Assembly: GCA_963811365.1 (NCBI GenBank)
Contig: CAWEQW010000002.1
Span: 511,141-575,140, forward strand
Direction of reading: 5' to 3'
From: CAWEQW01 sp963811365
GTDB taxonomy: Bacteria; Actinomycetota; Actinomycetes; Propionibacteriales; Nocardioidaceae
Length of the DNA: 64,000 nt
Shown: piece after piece, positions 44,801 through 53,404 of the stretch
Numbering within the stretch: position 1 is the stretch's first letter
How the letters are laid out: each line of letters begins with the position of its first letter
Program-made: the position numbers and the translations under genes
Notes under the pieces: generated by a model
Told to the model about the DNA's origin: nothing
Seen by the model: the letters and a program-made list of their open reading frames with translations, nothing else
The model's database searches: none

Positions 44801-46980
44801 TCCAGCGTGATGTCCCAGCGGTCTTCCGGCGCAGCGCCGGACTCGCGCCAGGACGCCGCGCGGTCGCGCAGGATCGCCGCCACCTTGGCCTGGTCGGGGG
44901 AGGGGGCGAGCACGAGTCCCCGGTCGGCCAGGCCCGGCTCGCCCCGGAACGGTCGGTCCACCCAGCCGTAGAGCCCCAGCGCTCGCGCCGCCTGCCCCCG
45001 CTCGGACAGGCGCCGCCAGGCCAGGCCCACCACCAGGGGGTCGATCCGGTGGACCGCTGCGTCGAGCGTGGCGCGCAGCGTGCGCTCCAGCCCGTCGAGA
45101 TCCCGCTGCGCCAGCGTGCCCAGCGCCTCGACAGCCTCCTTGAGGGCGACCTCGACCCACGTCGTGTCCCCCTGGGGCGGGAGCTGCCAGGGCCCGCCCC
45201 GCCCGAAGAGCGTGTCCGGCTCGACCTTCGGCCCCGGCTCGCCGGCGGCGACCCACGCGCCCCAGCGCCACGCCTCGAGCAGGGAGGGGCGCAGCACCTG
45301 GAACAGCAACGAGTCGACCCAGCGGTCGGCGATCTCCAGCCGCTCCGCGAGGTGCTGCGCATAGGGGTCCTCGATGCTGCGGCGGGCCGCGTCGAGGATC
45401 TTCAGCATCAGCACGCGGACCGGGTCCTTGAGCAGCCCGCGCTCGTCGAGCGCACGCACCTCGCTCTCCACGATGTCTCCGTCGGGCCCCAGGAGCTGCT
45501 CGAGCCACCGCTCGGTCAGGGGGTCCAGGTCGCCGTCCGCCGACCGCGGCCAGATGGGCGCCAGCCGCACCGGGTGCGCCTCCCCGAAGGCGACCGCGGG
45601 AGCAGTCGCCGCCCGCGGATCGAGGCCCGCGGACTCGAGCACCGGCGCGACCGCGTCGGCCTGCGCGGTGAGCAGCGCGTCGCGCTCACCCGAGGAGTAC
45701 GGCGCCTCGCGCAGCGGGATGGTCCACCGTGCGGCGTACGCGGTCGAGACGGGCGTCCGGGCCACCAGCCGCAGCAGCCGCTCGGCGTCGGCGAGGTCGA
45801 CGACGGTGCCGAGCCCCGAGCGGCCCCGCAGCCGACGTACCGCCTCGACGAGCCCCGCTACGATCCCGAGCTCGGGTGGCGTCGCACCGTCCGCCGCGTC
45901 CTCCAGCGTGGTCAGCGGCAGCACGGCGAGCGGCTGGTCCCCGATGAGCAGCGTGGGCATGGGTCCCTCGGGATGCAGGTTCTCGGCCAGCCACTCTGCG
46001 GCCCCGGAGGCGGTCCACTGGTGCCCGGACCCCCACAGGTCCTGCAGTGAGTGGCCCCACAGCGCGGGCCACAGGCACCGCACCAGGTCGCCCTGGAGCC
46101 CGCGGTGGTCCCGGTCGCCGCCCGGCATCGGGGCCAGCCCGTCCGGGGACCCGGTCAGGGCTGCCGAGACGTCGGCGCCGCCGGGGGTGCCCCCGACCGG
46201 CGGCGCGGACGGCCGCAGCGCGGCGTGGACCTGCGCCACAGAGGGGGTCGCTCGCGGCGAGTCCGGTACGACGTTGGTCGGCGTTCCCGGCGCGAGCAGC
46301 GCCGCGCGGCCGGCGTCGACGTGGGCGCCGAACAACGCGTCCGGCGCGGTGTCGCCAAGGCCCACCACGGTCAGCCGAGCGATCGCCTCGGGCTCGATGT
46401 GGTGCCGGTCGAGCCGGACCCGCACGGTCAGACCGGCGTGCTTGAGCGCCTGCCAGGTCGGCCAGAACCGCGGGGTCGGGTCGTCGGGGTCGGGTGGCAG
46501 CACCGGCAGGTCAGGGCCGCGGGGCCGGAACGTGTGGAGCCGCACCTGCCGGGCGCCGGCGGCGTCGTCGACGTCCGCCCACAGCTGGAGCCTGGAGGGC
46601 AGTCCGCGCAGCACCCCGCCGCGCGAGGCCCTGGGGTCGGCGGGAGCCTGATGCGACCGGTCCACCCTGCTCCCGTCGGCATCGACGGCGAGCCGCGTCC
46701 GGACCAGCCAGGCTGCGCGCCCGAGGCCGATCTGGTCGGCGAGGCGCTCGAATGCGCCCCTGCCGCCTGCTGATGCGAGGTCGCCGCCGACCTCGGGGCA
46801 CGAGGCCCTGGCCGCTTCCAGGAGGTCGAGCTCGGCGGCGTCGGGTGCCGGATCGTGCTCGTCGACCCACACGTCGGCCGGGATGACGATCACGCGAAGC
46901 CGCCACCCGCCGTCGGTTCCCTGGTCGAATCGGGTCTCCAGCCTGGCCGGGAGGAGCACCCCGATCTGGGCTGCCGTCAT
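41845..46980 (-). CDS. Giant uncharacterised protein A of the three-gene operon (1711 residues)
   Basis: The gene is uninterrupted over 5.1 kb. It begins MTAAQIGVLLPARLETRF, and I recognise no enzymatic motif. There is no signal peptide and no membrane helix. The middle (about 550-1250) is Ala/Leu/Asp-rich helical sequence. The C-terminal third contains DPVWALARQWQLGEHQGENA near residue 1290, LWHRVPLATGRGG, YLAGVPTPPGHVLSVRSVRV, RDIFGNVWP and ERRWMLARRADGSPVLWQQR, which look like beta-rich structural modules. Its ATG overlaps the stop of protein B (ATGA). I believe similar proteins occur in scattered bacteria without assigned function; a structural part of a large assembly is conceivable. Confidence 0.75.
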   Translation of the reverse strand: MTAAQIGVLLPARLETRFDQGTDGGWRLRVIVIPADVWVDEHDPAPDAAELDLLEAARASCPEVGGDLASAGGRGAFERLADQIGLGRAAWLVRTRLAVDADGSRVDRSHQAPADPRASRGGVLRGLPSRLQLWADVDDAAGARQVRLHTFRPRGPDLPVLPPDPDDPTPRFWPTWQALKHAGLTVRVRLDRHHIEPEAIARLTVVGLGDTAPDALFGAHVDAGRAALLAPGTPTNVVPDSPRATPSVAQVHAALRPSAPPVGGTPGGADVSAALTGSPDGLAPMPGGDRDHRGLQGDLVRCLWPALWGHSLQDLWGSGHQWTASGAAEWLAENLHPEGPMPTLLIGDQPLAVLPLTTLEDAADGATPPELGIVAGLVEAVRRLRGRSGLGTVVDLADAERLLRLVARTPVSTAYAARWTIPLREAPYSSGERDALLTAQADAVAPVLESAGLDPRAATAPAVAFGEAHPVRLAPIWPRSADGDLDPLTERWLEQLLGPDGDIVESEVRALDERGLLKDPVRVLMLKILDAARRSIEDPYAQHLAERLEIADRWVDSLLFQVLRPSLLEAWRWGAWVAAGEPGPKVEPDTLFGRGGPWQLPPQGDTTWVEVALKEAVEALGTLAQRDLDGLERTLRATLDAAVHRIDPLVVGLAWRRLSERGQAARALGLYGWVDRPFRGEPGLADRGLVLAPSPDQAKVAAILRDRAASWRESGAAPEDRWDITLDSERVRLALGVADAVRAGGHPAEALGREVEHLLPDDVTVRTFRNTYRQHEEHAGRRTCDGLKVLAAHRTGSLTAETGYVPTADVQRGLRLLAGVGADLADLLVAEAVQDTVRGGTGRAVAALDAAAGLGVPPEPQVVATPTVGHSMTSTVLIALPRVDGAAAADRPAAADPSVAQLLDTSFPAPADWIWTAADGATVSLAGLGLAVADLVAVTDATLDRAARAHLGAGAAADAAAPVEVQPPEPLGRLRDLVALIAGLSDAGEAPGPASPPSAVADALRGAGEALAAELAAADPAEPLPGPLAARALRWGLVGTAGAAHAALRAHLDRPLDADPRTALRQLASPGRADARLDELCPVLPAVTLPGAGADAGTWREVVKRVRGRVARVPAAWAAMADPAGRWWTGAPVDPDHPDRGAALTVAFGPGLGQGGDVVGGVLDSWTELVPDSEVPATAGFAFRTPGSRAPQAVLLAVPAREGVEVTLDEARAVVGLAADLARIRSLRQRDLGPLGALLPSLLLPAGERGGAELQPPGPYDAVSRHAHLRLEPLADEADADLGLRAEVADPVWALARQWQLGEHQGENAASPVSYRISARHTPLLPPADRPFADPVSVPGEAVLEAAAKDWHAPGDADPWDTTALWHRVPLATGRGGRVEAGAPRHDGGAADWWSVDVRPLDGRAGRAFRPGTATRTYEGQTGALRYPGCPAPGWFTLERPEESVVAHLPDTAHGTSLFFLDVVAGHATDWYLAGVPTPPGHVLSVRSVRVRDIFGNVWPRAGGTWRSDHDDRSTLFRSVGLGAHDLLAWFATTPLAGDVVEQVLLGVDEDADVMWAVEEVRAERDVTPSAPGIAPVVLGDGDLRTPDVRYQVAAPAPGPWHPYPLAAVGEGTTQRRYRQGRLTVADDDGAPVLQAPPDPDTRLLRPTGTALHQVDPTSVPAGGLRLERRWMLARRADGSPVLWQQRRRLTPMTAPAHAVGFDRTEVIPEG

Positions 46981-49361
46981 GGGATCACCGTCCCCTTTCC
47001 CTCGAGCAGCACCCGGATCGGGAGGCGCAGGTGAGCCTTCGCGTACGCGGCACCGTTGGCGTCGGCGGCGACGCCGTGGGGGCGACTGAGGAAGCGAATG
47101 CCCTCCGGGACCTCCTCGACCACCACCCAGTGCGTGGCGACCTGTGCCGGCTGGAGGGCGAAGGCGAACAGGGTGAGGTCGTCGGTGACCTGCGCGACGA
47201 ACCGCGGCCAGACCGGTTGGTCGAGACGAGCCGTGCCCCGCATCCAGGGCGACTGCCCGGCCGGCGCGGCGGTGGGGGCCAGGTAGAGCAGCGTGCGCGG
47301 GTAGAGCCGGAAGAGCGGCGAGCGCACCACCACGACCAGCTGCTCGTGGACGCCGTCGGGAAGGTGGTCGCCGAGCCTGCTCCCCGCTGCCCAGTCGCGG
47401 ACCGGGGCGATGTCGTCGGCGCGGCCGGCGACGGGGGCGCGGTCCCAGAAGCGGCGCAGCGGCGTGCAGCCGGGACGGACGGGGTGGCCCCGCCAGGCGA
47501 GCTCGCCGACCGCACGGTGGTTGAGCCCGAGCAGCAGTGCCTCGACGAACTCGGGACAGGTGCGCAGGGCTGCCACCGCGCCCTCCTCGAGGGCGTCGGC
47601 GCCCGGCAGGAGCCAGTGCCGCGCCCGGTCGCGAAGATAGCGCCAGACGGGCAGGTCCAGGTCCGGGCAGTCCTCGACCGGGCCCAGGGGCGCCACGGGG
47701 TCGAGCCCTGCGATCCTGTCCTGCACCCGGCCGCGGGCGGCGCCGCCGGCCAGGAGGTCGGTGAGCAGGCCGTCGAGGGCATCGCGGTCGAGTGGCGCCC
47801 GCTCCCGGTAGCCGGCGTCGTCGAGCACCGGCACGTCCAGGCGGCCGAGCAGCTCGCCGTCGGCGATCGCAGGTACGCCGGCCAGGGCGGCCAGCGCGTC
47901 GAGGTGGCCGCCGTCGGCATCGGCGGTGTCGGGCTCCCCGGCCGGTCGGCCCGGCTCGGGTGGCGCGTCGGCCGCGGCAGCGACCAGCGCGCCCGGACCG
48001 CCCGCCGCGGCGACCACGGGCCTGCCCAGCGCCTGAGCGAGCCGCGGCCCGAGGAGCAGGCTGGGGAACGGCCTTCGCCCGTCGGCGGGGCGGGAGAGCG
48101 CCCAGGCCAGGGAGCGCCCCTCCGCGGCGCCTTCGGGGGGCCGGTCGTCGGTCGAGATCCGCCCGGCGGCCGGGCCGAGCACCACCAGCCGCTCGTCGCG
48201 GTCCTGCGGGAGCCGGCGCTCCCACATCCCTCGGCTCGCCTCGACGCCGAGGGCCAGTCCGTGCACCAGGTCCCGCACGGCGTGTGCGGGCCCCCAGTGC
48301 CGGGCTGCCGCGGTCACGATCTCCTCCTGCAGGTCGATCCCGGCCTGGAGGCCGACCCCGGCCGCGACCCGCATCCGCAGGTCAGCGTTGACCTGAACCG
48401 GCCACGCCCACTGGCCTGCGTCGTCGGCCCGCGCCGCGTCCACCATGGTCCGCACCGGCTCGTGGCCCAGCCACGGGGCGCCGTACGCCGGTGGGCCGAC
48501 GATCGCGCGCCCCTCCTCGTCATGGGTCGGCTCGAGCAGGTCGTGGTCGCGGACCGGCGCACCCGGCTCCGGCGGGTCGAGCGTGGACCCGAAGGTGGTC
48601 AGCGCCCCGGGGACCTGGACCGTTGCGGCGTCGGGAAGGTGGACCTCGACGGCCCCGACGGGGGTGCCGTCGGCGCCGGCCGCGTGCAGCTTCCGGGCCA
48701 GCGACGCGAACGAGCCCTGGGGGCCGGTGCGGAACCGCCAGGCGAGCAGGCAGCGGACGTCGACGACCGGCTCCGGCCACGCCTTCGACCCGTCGTCGCG
48801 CCAGGGGATCACGAGTGCGGCGACGTAGTCGCTGTCGGACTTCAGCTCGGCAGGCGAGAGGACGCGCGCGACTCCGGAGCCCGCGACCGCTGCGTCGTCG
48901 GCCCGGCGCTGCACGTGCACCCAGTCCCGCGCTCGGTCGAGGTCGTGAGCGATCTGTGTGTCGGCGCCGAGCGCCGCTCTCTCCCCGGCGACCACCAGGT
49001 CCTCGGGCGGTCCCACGACCAGCACGCACCAGGGCACCGGGCCGAGGGGGTCCTGCGTCGGCAGCCCGTAGCGCCATGGCAGGTCCTCGGCGGCCAGCTC
49101 GACGAAGGCGCAGTTCTCCTCCTCTGCGCGGGTCTCGCCCGGGCGGGGCACCATCGCACGCACGGCGCCGGGGCGCAGGCCGACGACGTCCGCGGGCCCC
49201 GGCAGCACGAAGGTCGCGGCGACGGTGGCGTCGTGGACACCGTCGGTCAGGTGGAGGTCGAGCCGCTGCTGCCCGCGCGCCGGGTCGGGCGCCTCGTGCA
49301 CCAGCTCCTCGGCCGGCGCCGAGCGCCGGAGGAAGGGCAGGAACGCCAGCCGCTGGGTCAT
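46977..49361 (-). CDS. Large uncharacterised protein B of the three-gene operon (794 residues)
   Basis: Starts at ATG 49361 (MTQRLAFLPFLRR); a GTG at 49367 would overlap the stop of protein C by four bases and is an alternative. No signal peptide or membrane helix. Recognisable conserved-looking blocks are ELAAEDLPWRYGLP, AWLGHEP-like PWLGHEPVRTMVD, EALLLGLNHRAVGELAWRG followed by PLRRFWD, and LFRLYPRTLLYLAPT. The GLNHxxxxELxWR...FRxFWD block resembles a motif I know from other uncharacterised large proteins. Translationally coupled to A, so equimolar synthesis is likely. Function unknown. Confidence 0.75.
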   Translation of the reverse strand: MTQRLAFLPFLRRSAPAEELVHEAPDPARGQQRLDLHLTDGVHDATVAATFVLPGPADVVGLRPGAVRAMVPRPGETRAEEENCAFVELAAEDLPWRYGLPTQDPLGPVPWCVLVVGPPEDLVVAGERAALGADTQIAHDLDRARDWVHVQRRADDAAVAGSGVARVLSPAELKSDSDYVAALVIPWRDDGSKAWPEPVVDVRCLLAWRFRTGPQGSFASLARKLHAAGADGTPVGAVEVHLPDAATVQVPGALTTFGSTLDPPEPGAPVRDHDLLEPTHDEEGRAIVGPPAYGAPWLGHEPVRTMVDAARADDAGQWAWPVQVNADLRMRVAAGVGLQAGIDLQEEIVTAAARHWGPAHAVRDLVHGLALGVEASRGMWERRLPQDRDERLVVLGPAAGRISTDDRPPEGAAEGRSLAWALSRPADGRRPFPSLLLGPRLAQALGRPVVAAAGGPGALVAAAADAPPEPGRPAGEPDTADADGGHLDALAALAGVPAIADGELLGRLDVPVLDDAGYRERAPLDRDALDGLLTDLLAGGAARGRVQDRIAGLDPVAPLGPVEDCPDLDLPVWRYLRDRARHWLLPGADALEEGAVAALRTCPEFVEALLLGLNHRAVGELAWRGHPVRPGCTPLRRFWDRAPVAGRADDIAPVRDWAAGSRLGDHLPDGVHEQLVVVVRSPLFRLYPRTLLYLAPTAAPAGQSPWMRGTARLDQPVWPRFVAQVTDDLTLFAFALQPAQVATHWVVVEEVPEGIRFLSRPHGVAADANGAAYAKAHLRLPIRVLLEGKGTVIP

Positions 49362-49363
49362 GG

Positions 49364-51586
49364 TCACGCCTGCCAGACGCCGTCGACGCTGACGGTCGGC
49401 TCGGTGGAGGCCACCGCGACAGCCGGCCGACCTGCGGCCCGGGCACGGACGGCGGCCAGGACGGCGTCGGTCCGGCTGGTCGACGGCGGCCCGACCGATC
49501 CGCGCACCGACCACTCCTCGGGCCGGACCGCGAGGGTGACCCCGGCGGGGCCGACGACCGGCGGCGCACCCCGTGCCAGGACGCACTGGGCGAGGGCGCT
49601 CGGGACGAGCGACCAGGGGCCCTGCCGCAGCTGCGGGTCTCGCTCGCCGTCGCCCGGGTAGAGCTCCCGGTAGGCGTCGGCGGCGGGCACCGCGTCCACG
49701 GGGCGGGTCTGCAGGTGCAGCACCGTGCCCGACGGCATCCGCTCGTACGCCGGCAGGCTGAGCAGCGCGTCCCGGTCCGCGTCGAGGAAGCTGGCCGGCG
49801 CGAACAACTCGCGGGGGGACAGGTCGGCGCCGTCGGGGAGGTTGACCAGGATCACCCGCTGCTCCCCGGGCAGGTGCGCCCCGGGGACACGGTGGATCGG
49901 GGTGTCCAGGGGAGCGACGGCCTGGCTCCACCGCACCGAGCCGAGCGGGTGGACCACGGCACGCCCGTGGGCGTCCCGGGACGGAACGCCCAACTCGACC
50001 AGGGGGTCTGCTCCCTCCACGGCGGCGACGTTGGCCGGACCGACGCGGTCCGCGACCCAGGACGGGAGGTTCACATCCTGCGACGGACCGGCCTCGCCGC
50101 CGACCAGGACGACCCGCTTGCCCCAGGACCGGGACATGCCGAGGAAGGAGACCTCGACCCGGCCCGCCAGGACGAGCGGCCGTGGGCCGTCGAGGGTGCC
50201 GTGGAAGTCCACCCCGCAGAAGTCCTTGCCGAAGGCCTCCACGGTCACGCCGCCATAGAGATCGGCGTGGAAGTGCAGCGGGTCGAGCGCGAAGATCGCG
50301 TCCAGACCGAGGTGGCCGCGCACTGCGAGGATCCCGGCGTCGAAGCCGGCCGAGATGGAGCCGCCGAACTGGAAGGTGCCGTCGGTGGCGGCGACATAGC
50401 CCTCGAACCGCAGCCCGAGCGGTACGGGGAAGGCAGGCTCCATGGCGATCCTGCGCTGCGCGGGCAGCCCGGGAGCCTCGGTTCGGAACCCGGGGTAGAA
50501 GCCGCCGATGGTCACCAGTGAGTACGCCGGTTGCCCGGCCGAGGCACGCATCGCCGCGGTGCCGCTGATCCGGAGCCAGCCCATCACCCTGCCGTCGACG
50601 ATCGCCATGTCGAGTGCGGTGCGCCCGCCGGCGACGTCGATCTCGCCAAGCACGTCGACCCGAAGACTGATCAGCTCGACCACGTTGAACGCGCCGCGGC
50701 CCACGACGATCACCCGCCCGCGCGGCAGCTCGAGCAGCACCACCAGCGAGAGCCGGAGGAAGGATCGGCCGGCGACCTGCAGCCAGGTGAGCTCACCCGC
50801 CGGTCCGACGACGGACGAGCCCGGCCGTCTGGGGAAGAACGCGCTGACCCGGGGCAGCAGCCGGGCGCCGGCGTCGGCGTCGGCGGGGAAGAAGACCTCG
50901 GCCACGGCGCCGCTGGCCAGGGCGGCCCGCATGAGCGCCAGGTCGACGCCGACGTTGACGCCGACGGTCCCGCCGACGCTGGACAGCTCGAACCCGAAGC
51001 CGAGCTGGATGCCGGGGGTGAACCGCGCGCCGATGATGGTGCGGAACACCGGCACCCCCTCGTCGAAGGAGATGCTGGCGAAGGCGCCCGCCGCCACCGC
51101 GCCCGCGTCGAAGGAGAGCTGACCGATGAGTTCGCGTCCGTAGGCGTCGAGCGCGAGCCCGCCCGAGACGGTGATCGGCGCTACGTCGACGGAGACGGAG
51201 AGACCGCCGCCGATCACGCCGGCGACCTGGGTCGGGTCGGCGACGACAACGGCCCGGAGGGAGGCATCGACCGTCAGTGGGCCGAACGCTGCCCTGGCGT
51301 CCCAGCCCGACGCGAGCCGCGGTGATCCGGCGAGGAGCGCGGTGGTGAGGCCGTCGTCGAGCTGGGGGATCGGCGGCAGTCCCAGGGCGCGCCGCCACAG
51401 CACGCGGGTCGCCTCCGCGCCGCCGGCGCCGTCGAGGAGCGTTGCCCGCCAGTGCTGGAGCGCAAGGGGGACCTGCGCCGGCGCGGCGTTCCGCACCTCG
51501 TCGGTCGCGGTCAGGAACTCCGCACGGCCGGCTTCGGGGAGCAGGGCGCGCAGCCTCTCGGCCAGCTCCGAGAAAGGATCGGCCAT
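49364..51586 (-). CDS. Large protein C of the operon, DUF6603-like beta-rich protein (740 residues)
   Basis: From the ATG at 51586 there is a short helical N-terminal region (PFSELAERLRALLPEAGRA, ALQHWRATLLDG). Residues about 100-540 consist of repeated alternating hydrophobic strands rich in Gly and Ser (GGGLSVSVDVAPITVSGGLA, AFASISFDEGVPVFRTIIGA, GFGFELSSVGGTVGVNVGVD, GSISAGFDAGILAVRGHLGL), the look of DUF6603 proteins and of outer-surface beta-structures. The C-terminal third has WGKRVVLVGGEAG and LHLQTRPVDAVPAADAYREL. No signal peptide. First gene of the operon, divergent from the LGFP gene across 260 bases. Function unknown. Confidence 0.75.
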   Translation of the reverse strand: MADPFSELAERLRALLPEAGRAEFLTATDEVRNAAPAQVPLALQHWRATLLDGAGGAEATRVLWRRALGLPPIPQLDDGLTTALLAGSPRLASGWDARAAFGPLTVDASLRAVVVADPTQVAGVIGGGLSVSVDVAPITVSGGLALDAYGRELIGQLSFDAGAVAAGAFASISFDEGVPVFRTIIGARFTPGIQLGFGFELSSVGGTVGVNVGVDLALMRAALASGAVAEVFFPADADAGARLLPRVSAFFPRRPGSSVVGPAGELTWLQVAGRSFLRLSLVVLLELPRGRVIVVGRGAFNVVELISLRVDVLGEIDVAGGRTALDMAIVDGRVMGWLRISGTAAMRASAGQPAYSLVTIGGFYPGFRTEAPGLPAQRRIAMEPAFPVPLGLRFEGYVAATDGTFQFGGSISAGFDAGILAVRGHLGLDAIFALDPLHFHADLYGGVTVEAFGKDFCGVDFHGTLDGPRPLVLAGRVEVSFLGMSRSWGKRVVLVGGEAGPSQDVNLPSWVADRVGPANVAAVEGADPLVELGVPSRDAHGRAVVHPLGSVRWSQAVAPLDTPIHRVPGAHLPGEQRVILVNLPDGADLSPRELFAPASFLDADRDALLSLPAYERMPSGTVLHLQTRPVDAVPAADAYRELYPGDGERDPQLRQGPWSLVPSALAQCVLARGAPPVVGPAGVTLAVRPEEWSVRGSVGPPSTSRTDAVLAAVRARAAGRPAVAVASTEPTVSVDGVWQA

Positions 51587-51846
51587 GGCCCAACCCCGCC
51601 GTTCTGCGATCCCTGGAGGGAACGCCCATCGTTCACTGGTGGAACCGGAATGACGCTTGCGCAGGCTGGCGGAATCGTATCCACGGTGCGTTCGAGGGCG
51701 CACGCCGATCGCCTGTCGACCGGAGGCCCTGTTTAGACCGCTCCCTGGTGGGTCGGCGTTCGCTGCGGCGCGGCGCCGACCTGCCGGTCGGCAGATCGTT
51801 GACAACCACCGATCGCCGAGGGGAGCGTGGCGGTGGCCTCCTCGCG

Positions 51847-52851
51847 GTGTCCGCGTCCGGTCCTGGCCGGCCGACCAGCGCCGAGGAGCAGGCGGAGGGT
51901 GAGGTGGACGAGCTCCGGGACAAGTACGACGCCCTGCAGGCCGAGGGGTGGGTGGCCGACCCCCCGGTGCAGTTCTCCGCGCTGCCGACCGGCGACGGAG
52001 TCGGCGCGTGGTTCGGCTGGACCACGGCCACCGGGGTCGACGTGGCGGTCTACTTCAGCCCGCTGTCCGGAGCCGCCGAGGTGCACGGCGCGATCCTCGG
52101 GGAGTACCGCGCCGGCGGCGGACCGCTCGGCCGGCTCGGCTATCCCACCTCCGACGAGCATGACGAGGTCGACGCCGCCGGAAACGTCACGGGCCGGGTG
52201 AACGAGTTCCAGTGGGGCTCGGTGTTCTGGGACAGGACCACCGACCGCGTCGCCACCTTGTACACCGGTCCGGTGGTCGAGATCCCCACGGTGGGCTTCA
52301 AGCAGTTCCTGAACCAGGGCGTCGGCATCGTGGGACGCCAGCTGGGACAGATCGGGGTGGGCACGGTCTACGGGAACGCCGTCGAGCTCCAGTTCACCGT
52401 GCAGCCGGGCGTCCGCCAGCTCTTCGCCTCGATGAGGGCGGTCCAGTGGGAGGGCCCCTCGGTGATGTGGGTCAAGCAGGGGAGCCCGGCCACCGCGGCC
52501 TGGAATCGGCATTCGAGCTCCTTGGGCGACGGGGAGGACGGTCCCCTGGACGAGAACGTCGCCTGGGGCCCGGACACCGTGGCCTACTACGACTCACCCG
52601 GGCCCGACATCCTTCCCTTCCTGGCAAGTCGTCCGAGTAGGATCCGCGCGGTCCAGAACTTCACCGGCTGGGTCGCCGGCACCCCTCTGCTCGGGGGTCC
52701 GCAGACCCGGCTGTGTCCGGTGGTCGCGTGGTACTCGATCGTGGACATCGTCGATGACGCCTGGGCCTCGAACGTCGACATCCCGTCGTGGAGCCGGTTC
52801 CAGAGCGTGTCGGCCCTGGGCTGGGCGAACACCTCGGTGACACCGCCCTGA
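51847..52851 (+). CDS. LGFP-repeat protein
   Basis: Residues around 75-125 contain an LGFP repeat: AILGEYRAGGGPLGRLGYPT, SDEHDE, NEFQWGSVFWD. The preceding helix (EEQAEGEVDELRDKYDALQA) may be a coiled coil. The C-terminal 200 residues (VGFKQFLNQGVGIVGRQLGQ, FTGWVAGTP, VVAWYSIVDIVDDAW) have no recognised family. LGFP repeats usually bind the actinobacterial cell envelope, but no export signal is visible from this start; the true start could be upstream (TTGACA at 51799 may be a -35 box). It probably shares regulation with the divergent operon. Confidence 0.65.
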   Translation: MSASGPGRPTSAEEQAEGEVDELRDKYDALQAEGWVADPPVQFSALPTGDGVGAWFGWTTATGVDVAVYFSPLSGAAEVHGAILGEYRAGGGPLGRLGYPTSDEHDEVDAAGNVTGRVNEFQWGSVFWDRTTDRVATLYTGPVVEIPTVGFKQFLNQGVGIVGRQLGQIGVGTVYGNAVELQFTVQPGVRQLFASMRAVQWEGPSVMWVKQGSPATAAWNRHSSSLGDGEDGPLDENVAWGPDTVAYYDSPGPDILPFLASRPSRIRAVQNFTGWVAGTPLLGGPQTRLCPVVAWYSIVDIVDDAWASNVDIPSWSRFQSVSALGWANTSVTPP

Positions 52852-53056
52852 GCACGCGTCGACGATCGCCGTCCCTGCGCGACACCCGACGCCGGCGGGG
52901 AACGCGCGTCCTGGCAAGGTCACTCGAACCGCCCCGGATCCCTCGGCCACTCCGGCCCCTGGGAACGAGACCTTCCTGCGCGTCCGGCGCGGGGTGTGCC
53001 CGAGGCGAGGCATGTCCTACTTTCAGACAAGGGGATTTCGAGCTCGGAGGTACGCC

Positions 53057-53404
53057 ATGAGAGTCACCGAACTGTCGACCGGCGACACGAGGTCCATGTA
53101 CGTGCCCGTCATCGAGCTCGACGAGCTCGAGGGGGTGGCGCGTCCTGAGCGCGACGACACCGTCAACACGGCCTCGCTCAAGGACTTCGACGTCGATGAC
53201 CTGCTGCAACCGCTCAAGGACGTGGGCGAGCGGATCAAGGACACCCTGTCGCCGCTCCGGCCCTCCTCGGTGGAGGTCGAAGTGAGCCTGGCGGTGGGGA
53301 TCAAGTCGGGCCGTCTCGTCTCTGTCCTGGTCGACGGCAAGGCCGACACCGGCATCAAGATCACGCTGGGGTGGGACCTGTCCGGGCACAAGGACCCCTC
53401 GTGA
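53057..53404 (+). CDS. Trypsin-co-occurring domain protein (CU044_2847 family)
   Basis: The 115-residue protein starts at ATG 53057 after CGGAGG. It has the family pattern: an N-terminal strand region MRVTELSTGDTRSMYVPVIE, an acidic helix with LQPLKDVGERIKDTLSPLRP and a final SSVEVEVSLAVGIKSG then GKADTGIKITLGWD. Such domains were named for their occurrence beside trypsin-like proteases in predicted bacterial conflict systems. Its stop overlaps the protease GTG by four bases (GTGA). Confidence 0.85.
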   Translation: MRVTELSTGDTRSMYVPVIELDELEGVARPERDDTVNTASLKDFDVDDLLQPLKDVGERIKDTLSPLRPSSVEVEVSLAVGIKSGRLVSVLVDGKADTGIKITLGWDLSGHKDPS

